Origin: Gimesia maris
GTDB taxonomy: Bacteria; Planctomycetota; Planctomycetia; Planctomycetales; Planctomycetaceae
Direction of reading: 5' to 3'
Length of the DNA: 64,000 bases
Assembly (NCBI RefSeq): GCF_008298035.1
Contig: NZ_CP042910.1
Location: 2,743,001-2,807,000, forward strand
The notes beneath the pieces were generated by a model. The model was not told the origin of the DNA. It saw nothing but the letters and a program-made list of their open reading frames with translations, and ran no database searches. Below are positions 1-9,558 of this stretch, in pieces (the stretch's first letter is position 1; each line of letters opens with the position of its first letter). Position numbers and translations under genes: made by a program.

Positions 1-232
1 GTCAGCCATCAAAAATTTGAAACACGAATACCTCTCTTCAGAAATGGAATCTTCTTCCTCACTTAACCAGATCTGAACCGGAACCCTGCACAATCAGAAA
101 ACAGGTACTAAAACTGTGTTGAATTAAAACGGAATTTTATAAATCTAAGTATTACCGCGGGGCGACTGTAATTGACTTTACGCGTTTCACCGTCAATTTC
201 ATTTGTGATGCAATTCACGATAGAAAATAATC

Positions 233-1675
233 ATGTCAGAATTCAAGAATCAGAAATCAGGCAGTTTTTATAAAAAACTGAAGCATTTCCTGCTGCCGAT
301 TATTATTTTAGTAGCAGGTGGTGGCAGCCTGGTTGTATTAATGGCGATGAAAAAAGAACCGGAACAGAGTCAGAAACTTCTGGACCAGGTAGCACCTCTG
401 GTTTTGACTCAGCCTGTGGTATCGACGGATGCCGGGTTTACGGTGACCGTTGATGGAACCGTGGTCCCTTCCCGCGAAGTCAAGCTGGCGGCAGAGGTGG
501 CAGGCAGGGTTTTATTGACGCGTGATGGATGTAAAGTCGGGAACCTGGTTCGCAAAGCTACCGATCAGGAACGGGCGGCATCGGGAACAGAGAATCTGTT
601 GATTCAGATTGATCCCGAAAACTATGAGCTCGAAGTCAAGCGACTGACGCAGGAACATGCACAGGCGCAGGATGTCATCGATGAACTGGAAGTAGAGATT
701 GATAATTCCAAAGCGATGATTGATCTGGCGCATGAAGAAGTCAATCTGCAGAAAACACACTTGAATCGTGTCGAAAAATTAAGAGCCAGAAATGTGGTTT
801 CCGATACGGAATACGAAGAAGCCAAGCGCAGCGAACTGGCTGCTCGTAATGCACTGCAGAAGTTAACCAATGAAGCCGACCTGCTGCGATCGAAACGACA
901 GCGGATGATGCATGCCCGTGATCTGGTGGGAGTGCAACTGTCTCGCGCCAGGCTGGATCTCAGCCGGACCCGCATTTACTCACCCATCAATGGAGTCATC
1001 GTGGAAGACTCCGTCGAGCAGGATGGTTATGTCAAAGTCGGTGACCCGCTGGTGACGATCGAAGATACTTCCGCCGTGGAAGTGAGCATCGATCTGCGGA
1101 TGGAAGAACTTTCCCTGCTCTGGCAGCACGCGGCGCAGGCTGCCCGGGGTACTCGTGCCGCTGCCAATCCATCCAATCGCCATGATCTGGGATATCAACT
1201 GCCACAACTGCCTGTGAAAGTTTCTTATGAACTTGGCGGACGCAAGTTTGTCTGGGATGGGGAACTGTCCCGCTTCGATGGGATTGGTCTGGATGAAAAA
1301 ACAAGAACGGTTCCCTGTCGGATTATAGTATCTGATCCACGCCCCTCTGCCATTCTGGTAAATGGGCAGCCGACCAGTCAGATTGTAGGGGCTCCCCCTT
1401 TGACACGGGGAATGTTTGTCGTAATTGATATTCCCCTCAAGGGGGATGTTTCCCTGTTGCAACTTCCCGAGATGGCCATACGCCCGGGAAATCTGGTCTG
1501 GGTGGTTCGGGATGGTAAACTGCATTCTGAAACAGTTCGTGTTGTGGACATGAGTGGTGATCAGCTGTTGGTCGAGCAGGGGGCTTCAGGCCTGAAGCCG
1601 GGAGACCGGGTGGTCGTCTCGCCACTCAGCACTGCTGATGAAGGCATGCTGGTGAGTGAGGGAGACACAGAATGA
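233..1675 (+). CDS. RND efflux periplasmic adaptor (HlyD/AcrA family)
   Basis: This is the membrane-fusion subunit that links an inner-membrane RND pump to the outer membrane. Residues about 18-39 form one hydrophobic anchor. A biotinyl-lipoyl-like half follows at about 80-125, then a long charged coiled-coil hairpin (about 130-245), the second lipoyl half with the typical SPINGVIVE stretch near residue 250, and beta-barrel/proximal domains to 480. The length fits the family. It overlaps the next gene by ATGA (1672-1675), so the two are translationally coupled as one pump. The adaptor family is clear but the substrate cannot be read from the sequence. No outer-membrane channel gene is adjacent. 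Confidence 0.9.
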   Translation: MSEFKNQKSGSFYKKLKHFLLPIIILVAGGGSLVVLMAMKKEPEQSQKLLDQVAPLVLTQPVVSTDAGFTVTVDGTVVPSREVKLAAEVAGRVLLTRDGCKVGNLVRKATDQERAASGTENLLIQIDPENYELEVKRLTQEHAQAQDVIDELEVEIDNSKAMIDLAHEEVNLQKTHLNRVEKLRARNVVSDTEYEEAKRSELAARNALQKLTNEADLLRSKRQRMMHARDLVGVQLSRARLDLSRTRIYSPINGVIVEDSVEQDGYVKVGDPLVTIEDTSAVEVSIDLRMEELSLLWQHAAQAARGTRAAANPSNRHDLGYQLPQLPVKVSYELGGRKFVWDGELSRFDGIGLDEKTRTVPCRIIVSDPRPSAILVNGQPTSQIVGAPPLTRGMFVVIDIPLKGDVSLLQLPEMAIRPGNLVWVVRDGKLHSETVRVVDMSGDQLLVEQGASGLKPGDRVVVSPLSTADEGMLVSEGDTE

Positions 1676-4600
1676 GGTCGATCATCAAATGGGCCATCAA
1701 TAATTCCCCAGCGATGAACACGCTGATGGTCACAGTGCTGGGGGTTGGCCTGGTTTCACTGATGATGATGCGTCGTGAAGTTTTTCCGGAATTTGAACTG
1801 GAAATCATTCTGGTCTCGGTGCCTTACCCGGGGGCCAGCCCTGATGAAGTTGAAGAAGGCATCTGCCAGAAAATGGAAGAGGCCGTTCGCGCCATTGACG
1901 GCATTAAAAAGATGACATCCATCGCCAATGAAGGTTCAGGCTCGATTGTTCTGGAATTAAGGGCAGATGTCCCCGATGTGCAGAAAATTCTGAACGAGGT
2001 TCGCTCTGAAATCGATCGTATTCCCAGTTTTCCGGAGCTGGCGGAAGATCCGGAGATTCAGCAGATCACGTTTCGGCAGGTGGCAATTGAAGTGGCCGTG
2101 ATTGGCCCGGAAGCGCGAGACGAAAGCAGTGCCCTGGAACTGCGGAACCTGGCAGAGAAAATTCGTGATGAATTGATGATGCTTAAATCGGTATCTCAGG
2201 CCAATATTGCCGGGGCACGTGACTATCAGATTGATATCGAAATTCCTGAAACCACCTTGCGCAAATATGGGCTGACTTTACAGGATGTGGCACGCACCGT
2301 ACGCCGGGAAAATCTGGAACTGCCCGGTGGTAAGCTGAATACCGTCTCGGAGGTCGTATTAGTACGTGGTAAAAATAAACACCTGACCGGTAGAGAAATT
2401 GAAAAAATTCCCCTCGTCACAGAACCGGGTGGTGTGGTACTGACCGTGGGGGACCTGGGGCGCGTTCAGGATGAATTTGCCGATACGACGATGATCAGTG
2501 AAATCAATGGCAAGCCGGCGTTGTCGGTCGCCGTGGAACGGACCGCTCAGGAAGACCTGCTGGCGATTGTGGAAGAGGTGCGGGCTTACGTCGAAACTGC
2601 CAAACTGCCTCCCGGCTATTCGCTGAAATTATGGAAAGACCAGTCAGTCGATGTACGCGACCGCATGGATCTGCTGACCCGAAACGGGTTACAGGGGCTG
2701 ATTCTGGTGTTTATCACGCTGGCAATTTTTCTGGAATTCCGGCTGGCATTCTGGGTGGCGTTGGGAATTCCCATTTCGATGTTTGGTGCTTGTGTGGTTC
2801 TGTACTATACGGGCCAGACTTTGAATATGCTGTCGATGTTTGCGTTCCTGATGGCGCTGGGGATTGTGGTCGATGATGCGATCGTGGTGGGTGAGAATAT
2901 TTACGAACATCGACAGTTGGGGAAATCATTTGTCACCGCTGCCATTGATGGTGCCACCGAAGTGCTGCCGTCTGTCTGTGCTTCCATATCGACCACTGTG
3001 ATTGCTTTTATGCCCCTGCTGTTCGTCTCCGGGATCATGGGAAAATTCATTGCAGTGATGCCGATCGCTGTCATTGCCATGCTGTTAATCTCTTTAATGG
3101 AGAGTATATTTATCCTTCCCTGCCACCTGGCGCATGCGAAACAAACGGCAGATGGGGGAGTACAGAAGCAGGAAGCGGGATTCGTCAGTCGAAAACTGGA
3201 ATGGTTTATTGACCGTTGTTATCTGCCTGTCCTGAAAGCGGCATTGAACTATCCTTCGTCGGCACTTGCAGTCGCCGGGGCGTTGATGCTGTTGTCGGCA
3301 GGATTGATTATGGGCGGTTTTGCACCGTTCAATATTTTCCCCAAGACCGATTACCGCATGATCGAAGCGACGGTCGAGTTTCCGGACGGAACACCGCAGT
3401 CAATTACCGGGGAAACGACGCGAAAAATTCAGGAAGATTTTGAAGCGTTGGATCGCGAATATCAGCAGGAATACGGGAATTCCCTGATCAAACTCGTACG
3501 ACGGAACGTGGGTTTCGGGACCCGTGATGAATCAGGAGCAAATCTGGGCGGATCGGTCGAGGGGAGTCATGTCGGCAAAGTCAGTGTCGAGATTGTAGAA
3601 GCGGAAGAACGCACGCTGGGCAGTGAAGAGATCCTCGAGATGTGGAGAGCGCGTGTCGGGAAAATTCCGGGTGTCGACCGGCTCACATTCAAATCACCTT
3701 CCATGGGGCCGGGAGGCAAGCCGATTGAATTCAAACTGCTGGCAGACGGAAAACATTTGACCGAACTGGAAGCGGCAGTGGAAGCCTGCAAGCGGGAACT
3801 GGAAACCTATCCGGGCGTGAAAGATGTCAACGACGATTCCAGCCCGGGCAAATGGGAATTTCAAATTAAGATCAAAGACAAAGCGCGAGCGATGGGAATT
3901 CCCCTGGCTGATGTCGCAGAGACGGTCCGCGCCACCTATTACGGTGAAGAGGTGATGCGTCTGCAGCGGGGACGTCACGAAGTCAAGCTGATGGTACGTT
4001 ATCCGGAAGAGGAGCGAAAATCATTATCGAGTTTTGATGACATTCGGATTCGCACCGGTGATGGCGCGGAGCGACCGCTGACGGAACTGGCCGATGTGAC
4101 CGTAAAACGCGGCTATTCGGAAATCAATCGAATCGATCAGCAGAGATCCATTACTGTTTCCTCCGATTTGAACGAAAAAGAGGGGAATGCACGCGAAATC
4201 GTCAAGTCTCTGAAAAAACAGGGAGGCTTTATGGATCAGTTACTCACACAGTACCCGAATGTCAGGGTTCGCTGGGAAGGGCAACAGGAACAGACCGATG
4301 AATCGGTCAACAGTCTGATTGTGGGGCTGATGATCGCTCTGGCATCCATGTTTGCGTTGCTGACCGTGGAGTTTCGCTCTTACATCCAGCCATTGATCAT
4401 TCTGGGCATCATTCCCCTGGGGATTATCGGTGCTGTATTTGGCCATGCGATTCTGGGGATGGAATTAACACTCTTTTCCCTGTTCGGCCTGGTCGCTTTG
4501 ACAGGTGTCGTGGTCAATGATTCTATTGTTCTGATCGACTTTATCAATCATCGGATCGCAGACGGTCTGCCTCTGCGCGAAGCTTTAATCGATGCCGGTC

Positions 4601-4905
4601 GTCGCCGTTTCCGACCCGTTCTGCTGACTTCCATGACAACAATTGTCGGGTTGGCTCCGATTCTCAAAGAGACTTCCTTCCAGGCACAGATTATTATTCC
4701 GATGGCTGCCAGTCTGATTTTTGGTTTGATGCTGGCGACGGTCCTGGTGCTGTTCCTGATTCCCACCTATTACTATCTCTATGCACGAGCCCTGGGGGCT
4801 CGAGCGGATGAACCCTGGATTCGTAAAATGGATGGAAACGAAGAGGGGGCTGACTATAATGTGAATGAGGGAGCGGTTTCAGGTCCGGTGCAGATACAGA
4901 CCTGA
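1672..4905 (+). CDS. RND multidrug/solute efflux permease (AcrB/HAE family)
   Basis: This is the inner-membrane proton-driven pump subunit that partners the preceding adaptor. At 1077 residues it has the usual size. The first membrane helix is near residues 12-30, followed by a large periplasmic loop, a helix bundle (about 335-480), a second periplasmic loop and a second bundle (about 875-1040). The TM4 acidic pair D401-D402 in GIVVDDAIVVGEN is present. The TM10 region reads GVVVNDSIVLIDFIN, so the lysine of AcrB-type pumps is not seen, as in many environmental RND proteins. It starts inside the adaptor stop codon. Substrate is unknown. Confidence 0.92.
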   Translation: MRSIIKWAINNSPAMNTLMVTVLGVGLVSLMMMRREVFPEFELEIILVSVPYPGASPDEVEEGICQKMEEAVRAIDGIKKMTSIANEGSGSIVLELRADVPDVQKILNEVRSEIDRIPSFPELAEDPEIQQITFRQVAIEVAVIGPEARDESSALELRNLAEKIRDELMMLKSVSQANIAGARDYQIDIEIPETTLRKYGLTLQDVARTVRRENLELPGGKLNTVSEVVLVRGKNKHLTGREIEKIPLVTEPGGVVLTVGDLGRVQDEFADTTMISEINGKPALSVAVERTAQEDLLAIVEEVRAYVETAKLPPGYSLKLWKDQSVDVRDRMDLLTRNGLQGLILVFITLAIFLEFRLAFWVALGIPISMFGACVVLYYTGQTLNMLSMFAFLMALGIVVDDAIVVGENIYEHRQLGKSFVTAAIDGATEVLPSVCASISTTVIAFMPLLFVSGIMGKFIAVMPIAVIAMLLISLMESIFILPCHLAHAKQTADGGVQKQEAGFVSRKLEWFIDRCYLPVLKAALNYPSSALAVAGALMLLSAGLIMGGFAPFNIFPKTDYRMIEATVEFPDGTPQSITGETTRKIQEDFEALDREYQQEYGNSLIKLVRRNVGFGTRDESGANLGGSVEGSHVGKVSVEIVEAEERTLGSEEILEMWRARVGKIPGVDRLTFKSPSMGPGGKPIEFKLLADGKHLTELEAAVEACKRELETYPGVKDVNDDSSPGKWEFQIKIKDKARAMGIPLADVAETVRATYYGEEVMRLQRGRHEVKLMVRYPEEERKSLSSFDDIRIRTGDGAERPLTELADVTVKRGYSEINRIDQQRSITVSSDLNEKEGNAREIVKSLKKQGGFMDQLLTQYPNVRVRWEGQQEQTDESVNSLIVGLMIALASMFALLTVEFRSYIQPLIILGIIPLGIIGAVFGHAILGMELTLFSLFGLVALTGVVVNDSIVLIDFINHRIADGLPLREALIDAGRRRFRPVLLTSMTTIVGLAPILKETSFQAQIIIPMAASLIFGLMLATVLVLFLIPTYYYLYARALGARADEPWIRKMDGNEEGADYNVNEGAVSGPVQIQT

Positions 4906-5006
4906 AAACAGACCCTGGTGGGCAAATGAATATATTCTTGCTTATCGTTAAGGCGAATGGTTAGTATACGCCGATCTTTTAAGTCTGGAAGTCTGTGTTC
5001 AGTTAA

Positions 5007-5025
5007 AAAGAAGTCCAACTTCTTT
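5007..5025 (+). promoter_or_regulatory. Perfect hairpin in the panD leader
   Basis: AAAGAAGT and ACTTCTTT form an 8-bp perfect inverted repeat with a CCA loop. It ends 10 bases before the first panD ATG and directly abuts the purine-rich TCAGGT ribosome-binding region. No U-run follows, so it is not a standard terminator. A translational or mRNA-stability role is inference only. Confidence 0.4.
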
Positions 5026-5035
5026 CAGGTTAAGT

Positions 5036-5419
5036 ATGATGAAGCGCGTCTTATTAAAATCAAAAATTCACCGGGCAACAGTTACCGAAGCAAATCTGGA
5101 GTACAACGGAAGTGTAACCATTGATCGGGAGCTGATGGACGCTGCAGATATCGTCGAATACGAGCAGGTGCAGATTTACAATATTACATCGGGGACTCGA
5201 CTGACGACCTACGCTATTATCGGTGAACCTGGTTCAGGCGTCATCTGTATCAATGGTGCAGCCGCACATCTGGTCAAGCCCCAGGATCTGGTGATCATCG
5301 CCAGTTACGCCGAATATAAAGAGAAAGAAGCACGCCGGCATCAACCCAAAGTCGTGCTTGTCGATTCACAGAACTCTCAAGTAATTCCCGAAGCCTCTGC
5401 CGTATCAAGTCCTGAGTGA
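5036..5419 (+). CDS. panD: Aspartate 1-decarboxylase proenzyme PanD
   Basis: PanD decarboxylates L-aspartate to beta-alanine for pantothenate and coenzyme A synthesis. The proenzyme self-cleaves at a Gly-Ser bond to form a pyruvoyl cofactor. Here that bond is G25-S26 in the YNGSVTID context. The downstream signatures [18 protein letters not shown] and [11 protein letters not shown] are all present. The length of 127 residues is normal. Two consecutive in-frame ATGs (5036 and 5039) exist. Starting at the second would give the textbook G24-S25 numbering. The gene stands alone between the RND pair and a regulator, with no other pantothenate genes nearby. Confidence 0.95.
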   Translation: MMKRVLLKSKIHRATVTEANLEYNGSVTIDRELMDAADIVEYEQVQIYNITSGTRLTTYAIIGEPGSGVICINGAAAHLVKPQDLVIIASYAEYKEKEARRHQPKVVLVDSQNSQVIPEASAVSSPE

Positions 5420-5735
5420 GTTGCTTGATTGTTGTGCAGTGTGCTTTATTGTTTTGCATTTCCGGTACATTGCAGGATCTGATCTGATCGAATACTGTTG
5501 AATTATAAAAAAAACAGGTCTACCTCTTTCCTCTTCTGATCAGGCAGCATATCATATCTAAGCGTTCGCCATCTTTTTGAGCATGTGGGTGCAATTATTT
5601 CATGCTGGTTAGCGGGGAGTATCAACCGTTTTCGGAAAGACATTCATCCGAAAGCTTTACGTTACAGTACCTTACTGATTTCCTTCTTTGATACTTTTCC
5701 CTGTGAATAATGAATAGGATTTTCCAATAGATAGA
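5420..5735. other. Intergenic region upstream of the sigma-54 activator gene
   Basis: This 316-bp stretch holds no convincing ORF. It contains an inverted repeat TTTCGGA / TCCGAAA (5630-5636 and 5647-5653, 10-base spacer) about 80 bp upstream of the next start, which could be an operator. A GATCTGATCTGATCG short direct repeat lies near 5475-5490. I could not place a convincing sigma-70 or sigma-54 promoter. Confidence 0.4.
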
Positions 5736-6776
5736 ATGGAAGACGATCGCCCCATTTTAGAAGACATGGTCGGCTTAAGTCCGGCCATGAGAAATATCTA
5801 TCGATTGACCCGCCGCGCAGCTGCCACCTCGTCTACTGTATTATTAACGGGAGAAACGGGGACAGGTAAAGAATTAATCGCCCGCGCGATTCACGAATTA
5901 AGCCCTCGTGCTACCGGTCCGTTTATTCGCGTGAACTGTGGCGCGCTCAGTGAAAGTCTACTGGAAAGCGAATTGTTTGGGCACATCAAAGGGGCGTTTA
6001 CCAGTGCGGTTGAAAATCGTACAGGCCGTTTTGAAGCCGCCCATGGTGGAACGATTTTTCTGGACGAAATTAATTCGGTCAGTTTTACATTGCAGGTGAA
6101 ACTGCTGCGGGTTTTGCAGGAACACGAATTCGAACGGGTCGGGGATACGCGATCGATTCAGGTCGATTGTCGCATTGTCGCTGCTACGAACCGTGATCTG
6201 CTGGATGAAATCGAAGCAGAACGGTTCAGGGAGGACTTGTATTACCGCCTGAACGTGATTCCGATTAACCTGCCTCCACTGCGTGAGCGTGCGGAAGACA
6301 TTCCTGAACTGGTTCACTTTTTTGCAAAACAGTTTTCCGCCGAAGAAAAAATCCCGCTGCCTGAATTCTCTGAAGAAGTGTTATCGACCTTCAAGAACTA
6401 TTCCTGGCCTGGAAATGTACGCGAGCTGCAGAATTATGTGGAACGTCTGATCGTGCTTTCAGGGCTGGATGGTCCCTCACTGGACCTGTTACCCGGCCAT
6501 GTCACCGGCAAATCCCTTGCACGTTCACTCCCCTCTAAAGCACAGGATCCGGAGACGATGTGTCGCGATCTGGTGAATATGGAGTTGCAGCGTGTGGGTG
6601 AGTCTTCAACCGACGTGCATACTCAGATTGTATCACTTGTGGAAAAAGAAGTGATTTTGCAGGTTTTAAGGTCCTGCCAGGGGGTCCAGACCAAGACGGC
6701 GACCCGTCTGGGGATCAACCGGAACACTCTGCATAAAAAAATCTCGGAGTACGAATTAGAATCCGAAGCAAGATGA
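5736..6776 (+). CDS. Stand-alone sigma-54 interaction domain regulator (PspF-like architecture)
   Basis: This is a bacterial enhancer-binding protein of 346 residues made only of an AAA+ domain and a Fis-type helix-turn-helix. Only about 12 residues precede the AAA+ core, so there is no receiver or sensor domain. Walker A GETGTGKE is at 39-46 and Walker B GGTIFLDEI at 104-112. The sigma-54 contact loop at 86-91 reads GAFTSA instead of GAFTGA. The C-terminal HTH (TATRLGINRNTLHKKI) is intact. With no input domain, activity is probably set by expression or a partner protein. Its target genes are unknown. It lies upstream of the hemX-hemA pair but in a separate unit. Confidence 0.88.
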   Translation: MEDDRPILEDMVGLSPAMRNIYRLTRRAAATSSTVLLTGETGTGKELIARAIHELSPRATGPFIRVNCGALSESLLESELFGHIKGAFTSAVENRTGRFEAAHGGTIFLDEINSVSFTLQVKLLRVLQEHEFERVGDTRSIQVDCRIVAATNRDLLDEIEAERFREDLYYRLNVIPINLPPLRERAEDIPELVHFFAKQFSAEEKIPLPEFSEEVLSTFKNYSWPGNVRELQNYVERLIVLSGLDGPSLDLLPGHVTGKSLARSLPSKAQDPETMCRDLVNMELQRVGESSTDVHTQIVSLVEKEVILQVLRSCQGVQTKTATRLGINRNTLHKKISEYELESEAR

Positions 6777-6777
6777 C

Positions 6778-6808
6778 TTGCCCTCTACCTGCTGTACAGC
6801 CCTATAAT
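6778..6808 (+). promoter_or_regulatory. Candidate sigma-70 promoter of hemX-hemA
   Basis: A perfect -10 TATAAT (6803-6808) is preceded at 19 bp by TTGCCC (6778-6783), a weak -35. It lies just after the preceding stop codon and about 80 bp before the HemX-like start. The -10 is good and the -35 and spacing are poor. Confidence 0.4.
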
Positions 6809-6886
6809 AGAGAGTCCGCTGGTGTCCCATCAGCGAAGTAAACAGCCCACCACTTTCTTTCCTCTCTACCAGACAAAGTACCAGAC

Positions 6887-7795
6887 ATGTTGTCGGAAGT
6901 GACCGTATTCTGTTTTATGGCCAGTTATCTGGTTGCCCTTGGATTAGAGGTGACCCGGTTTCTGCGAAAAAAAAACGGTTTTCTGCGCCCCCTGATTTTT
7001 CTGTTTTCACTCGCCGGTCTGGTGGCTCAGACAGCGTATCTGCTGAATCGAGCCCGGGTAACCGAGTTGCCGCCTCTGCTCAGTTCGTCGCATGACTGGC
7101 TGATTGTTTTTTCCTGGGTACTGGTAGCGATCTTTCTGTTTATCAATCTGATTGATGAAGAATTATCGATCGGACTGTTTCTGTTTCCGCTTGTGCTGAC
7201 ACTGGTGATTTCTTCCTATTTTGTTGATGACGCCACCAATACATTGATGGAACCTTCCATTCGTTCCTGGGCGATGCTGCATGCCTCTTTGCTGGTGCTG
7301 GGGGGGGTTGGCATTGTTCTGAGTTTTGTCCTGAGCCTGATGTATCTGATTCAGCACAGGCGCTTAAAGCAGAAACAGAATTTTTCGACCGGATTCAATC
7401 TACCCAGCCTGGCAAAACTGTCGCGCCTCAATCGCTGGGCGGTAATGGTCTCAGCGCCATTGATGACCGTCGGGATGGGGATCGGGATCGGGTTGGGAGT
7501 CTATGTTCGTAAGGGCGCTCACTCCATTTCATTTTTCGATCCCGTGATCATTGTGTATGAACTGGTCTGGGTGGGAATGATGTTGAGCGTCATTCTGATA
7601 CTGCGGACCAGACAGCCCAATCAGAAACATATTGCCCAGCTGACAATCTGGACCGGAGGCCTGATACTGCTGACGGTGATTGGCATTCAGATCCTGTCTA
7701 ATGTACGCATCTTGAAATTTGAATCGTGGCATTCACAATACTCCGCTCCCGTCATTGAAATTCATGACCCGACTGCAGAAAGGGTTGTGTCGTGA
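6887..7795 (+). CDS. Cytochrome c assembly/HemX-like membrane protein (CcsA superfamily)
   Basis: This is a 302-residue polytopic membrane protein with about eight hydrophobic segments. It resembles the CcmC/CcsA/HemX superfamily that often sits directly upstream of hemA. Known HemX proteins influence glutamyl-tRNA reductase level, while CcsA relatives handle heme for cytochrome c. Conserved features seen are a histidine in the WAMLHASLLVLGGVG segment and an aromatic-rich VWVGMM stretch late in the protein. Its stop overlaps the GTG start of hemA (GTGA at 7792-7795), so the pair is translationally coupled. The link to heme is strong from context. The exact role, HemX or CcsA, is unresolved. 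Confidence 0.75.
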   Translation: MLSEVTVFCFMASYLVALGLEVTRFLRKKNGFLRPLIFLFSLAGLVAQTAYLLNRARVTELPPLLSSSHDWLIVFSWVLVAIFLFINLIDEELSIGLFLFPLVLTLVISSYFVDDATNTLMEPSIRSWAMLHASLLVLGGVGIVLSFVLSLMYLIQHRRLKQKQNFSTGFNLPSLAKLSRLNRWAVMVSAPLMTVGMGIGIGLGVYVRKGAHSISFFDPVIIVYELVWVGMMLSVILILRTRQPNQKHIAQLTIWTGGLILLTVIGIQILSNVRILKFESWHSQYSAPVIEIHDPTAERVVS

Positions 7796-9072
7796 ATCTA
7801 CAGGTCGTGTATTGTAACCATCAGACAGCGGGTCTGGACATTCGCGAAAAACTGGCGTTCTCCTCCAAAGAACAGCTGGATCAGGCGTACTCTGTCTTGA
7901 GGCAATCGTATCCTGCTACCGAAATCGTAGTGATTTCGACCTGTAACCGGGTAGAACTGTATACCGCGACGCAGGACTCAGAGATTGGTCCTTCTCATCA
8001 GGATCTGGCCCGATTCTTTTCTGAATTCCATCAGGTCCCTGTCAGCGATTTCTTCGAGGACTTCCTGGAACGCACGGGCCCGGATGCGGTGCGGCATCTG
8101 TTTCAGGTGGCTTCCAGTCTCGACAGCATGGTGCTCGGCGAACCCCAGATTGTGAATCAGGTCAAAGAAGCCTACCAGTGTGCGACAGACAATGCATTAT
8201 GTGGGCCACTCACGCATGCCCTGTTTCAGCAGGCGATCCGGGTTTCTGCCCGGGTGCGGACCGAAACCCAACTGGCGGAAGGTCGGGTCTCGATTGCCAG
8301 TGTGGCTGTGGGGACATTCGGCAAAGGGATTTTTGAGCGGTTTGATGATAAGACCGTGTTGATTATCGGTGCCGGTGAAATGGCGGAAGAGACGTTGACG
8401 TATCTGAAAGATGAGGGCGTCAAACACATCATCGTCGTGAATCGCAGCCTGGAAAATGCACAGAAACTGGCAGGCAGGTGGGGCGGGGAAGCCCGGCCTT
8501 ATGAGGAACTGGAAGACTGTCTGGCGTCTGCCGACGTCATTGTGAGTACAACGGGCGCTTCGCGACCGATTGTCGACATTGCCTGTTTTGAACGGGTCTT
8601 GAAGAAATCCGGCAACAAAACGTTTTTCATTCTTGATCTCGGTGCACCCCGCGATTTTGAACCGGGAGTCGGTCAGATCAACGATAATATCTTCCTGTAT
8701 GATATCGACGATCTGGAAGCGACTTGCGAGAAGAATCGTCGCGCGCGTCAGAAAGAAGTCGAGAACGCACTCACAATCATTGATGAAGAAACAGAACGTT
8801 TCATGCACGGCGTCTATCATCGGGCGACGGGGCCCATCATCAAACAGCTTCGCGAACAATGGCACGATGTACGTGAGCAGGAAGTCGAAAAACTGTTCAG
8901 CAAGCTATCGCATCTGGATGAAAAAGACCAGGACCTGATTAAACGCTCGATCGAACAGATCGTCAATAAACTACTGCATCCACCACTGGAAGTATTAAGA
9001 CAGGAAGCCCGGGAAGGCACACCACATGGACTGCTCGACGCGCTCAAGCAGCTATTTCACATTCGTGACTGA
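7792..9072 (+). CDS. hemA: Glutamyl-tRNA reductase
   Basis: HemA reduces glutamyl-tRNA to glutamate-1-semialdehyde, the first step of C5-pathway tetrapyrrole synthesis. The nucleophilic cysteine is C51 in VISTCNRVELY. The SLDSMVLGEPQI motif marks the catalytic domain, a nucleotide-binding GAGEMAEE segment follows near residue 188, and a C-terminal helical dimerisation domain ends the protein. The length of 426 is normal. The GTG start at 7792 overlaps the preceding stop. The 3' end overlaps the convergent gene by 21 bases. No other heme genes are in the window. Confidence 0.96.
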   Translation: MNLQVVYCNHQTAGLDIREKLAFSSKEQLDQAYSVLRQSYPATEIVVISTCNRVELYTATQDSEIGPSHQDLARFFSEFHQVPVSDFFEDFLERTGPDAVRHLFQVASSLDSMVLGEPQIVNQVKEAYQCATDNALCGPLTHALFQQAIRVSARVRTETQLAEGRVSIASVAVGTFGKGIFERFDDKTVLIIGAGEMAEETLTYLKDEGVKHIIVVNRSLENAQKLAGRWGGEARPYEELEDCLASADVIVSTTGASRPIVDIACFERVLKKSGNKTFFILDLGAPRDFEPGVGQINDNIFLYDIDDLEATCEKNRRARQKEVENALTIIDEETERFMHGVYHRATGPIIKQLREQWHDVREQEVEKLFSKLSHLDEKDQDLIKRSIEQIVNKLLHPPLEVLRQEAREGTPHGLLDALKQLFHIRD

Positions 9073-9558
9073 GCCGTCTGCGTCGCTGCTTGTTGGCATC
9101 CGGGACAGCAGGGGGCCGTTGACGAGAATTGCTGCGATCAATGCCAGTAGAATGTTCACGCTGTTAATGTACTTCGAAGCCTGATGGTAGTGATGGAACT
9201 GAGCAGGCCGCGGGCTGCCGGCCGGTGTAATCATGGATTCCAGTGGCGTGTAAATCCAGAAGTAATCCACCACGCTGATGGCCAGGCTCAGCATGATTAG
9301 AGCGGTGATCAGGTTCGCTTTGTTCCGGGACCATATTTTTTTTGTTCTGAGTATCAGAGAACTGATAAATGAACCCGTTAAGAGCACCCAGGCGATCGTA
9401 TAGTAAACAGGGAAATGTAATGTAATCAGCTGATCTCTGGTGAGGGAGTCAAATGGCTGAAACGTGACATCCTGAACGCCGTTGATCACAAAGATCACGG
9501 CTGCACCAACCCAGGCCGACAGACAGAAACGGATTAAAACCAGACTTGTTGACTGCAT
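9052..9558 (-). CDS. Small four-helix membrane protein of unknown function
   Basis: A 168-residue protein with four predicted membrane segments (about 7-25, 48-69, 81-100 and 135-152). A motif-like FHHYHQASKYINSVNI stretch precedes the last helix and recalls the DUF4149/TMEM205-type membrane proteins, but I am not certain of this. It is transcribed toward hemA, and its last 21 bases lie inside the hemA 3' end. No ribosome-binding site is obvious before the ATG. Function cannot be given. Confidence 0.6.
   Translation of the reverse strand: MQSTSLVLIRFCLSAWVGAAVIFVINGVQDVTFQPFDSLTRDQLITLHFPVYYTIAWVLLTGSFISSLILRTKKIWSRNKANLITALIMLSLAISVVDYFWIYTPLESMITPAGSPRPAQFHHYHQASKYINSVNILLALIAAILVNGPLLSRMPTSSDADGSVTNVK

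Noticed and set aside
1-232. Left-edge region before the RND adaptor gene
   Set aside because: No ORF, RNA or clear promoter is visible. TTGAAT and TATAAA near 119-143 are spaced only 13 bp apart.
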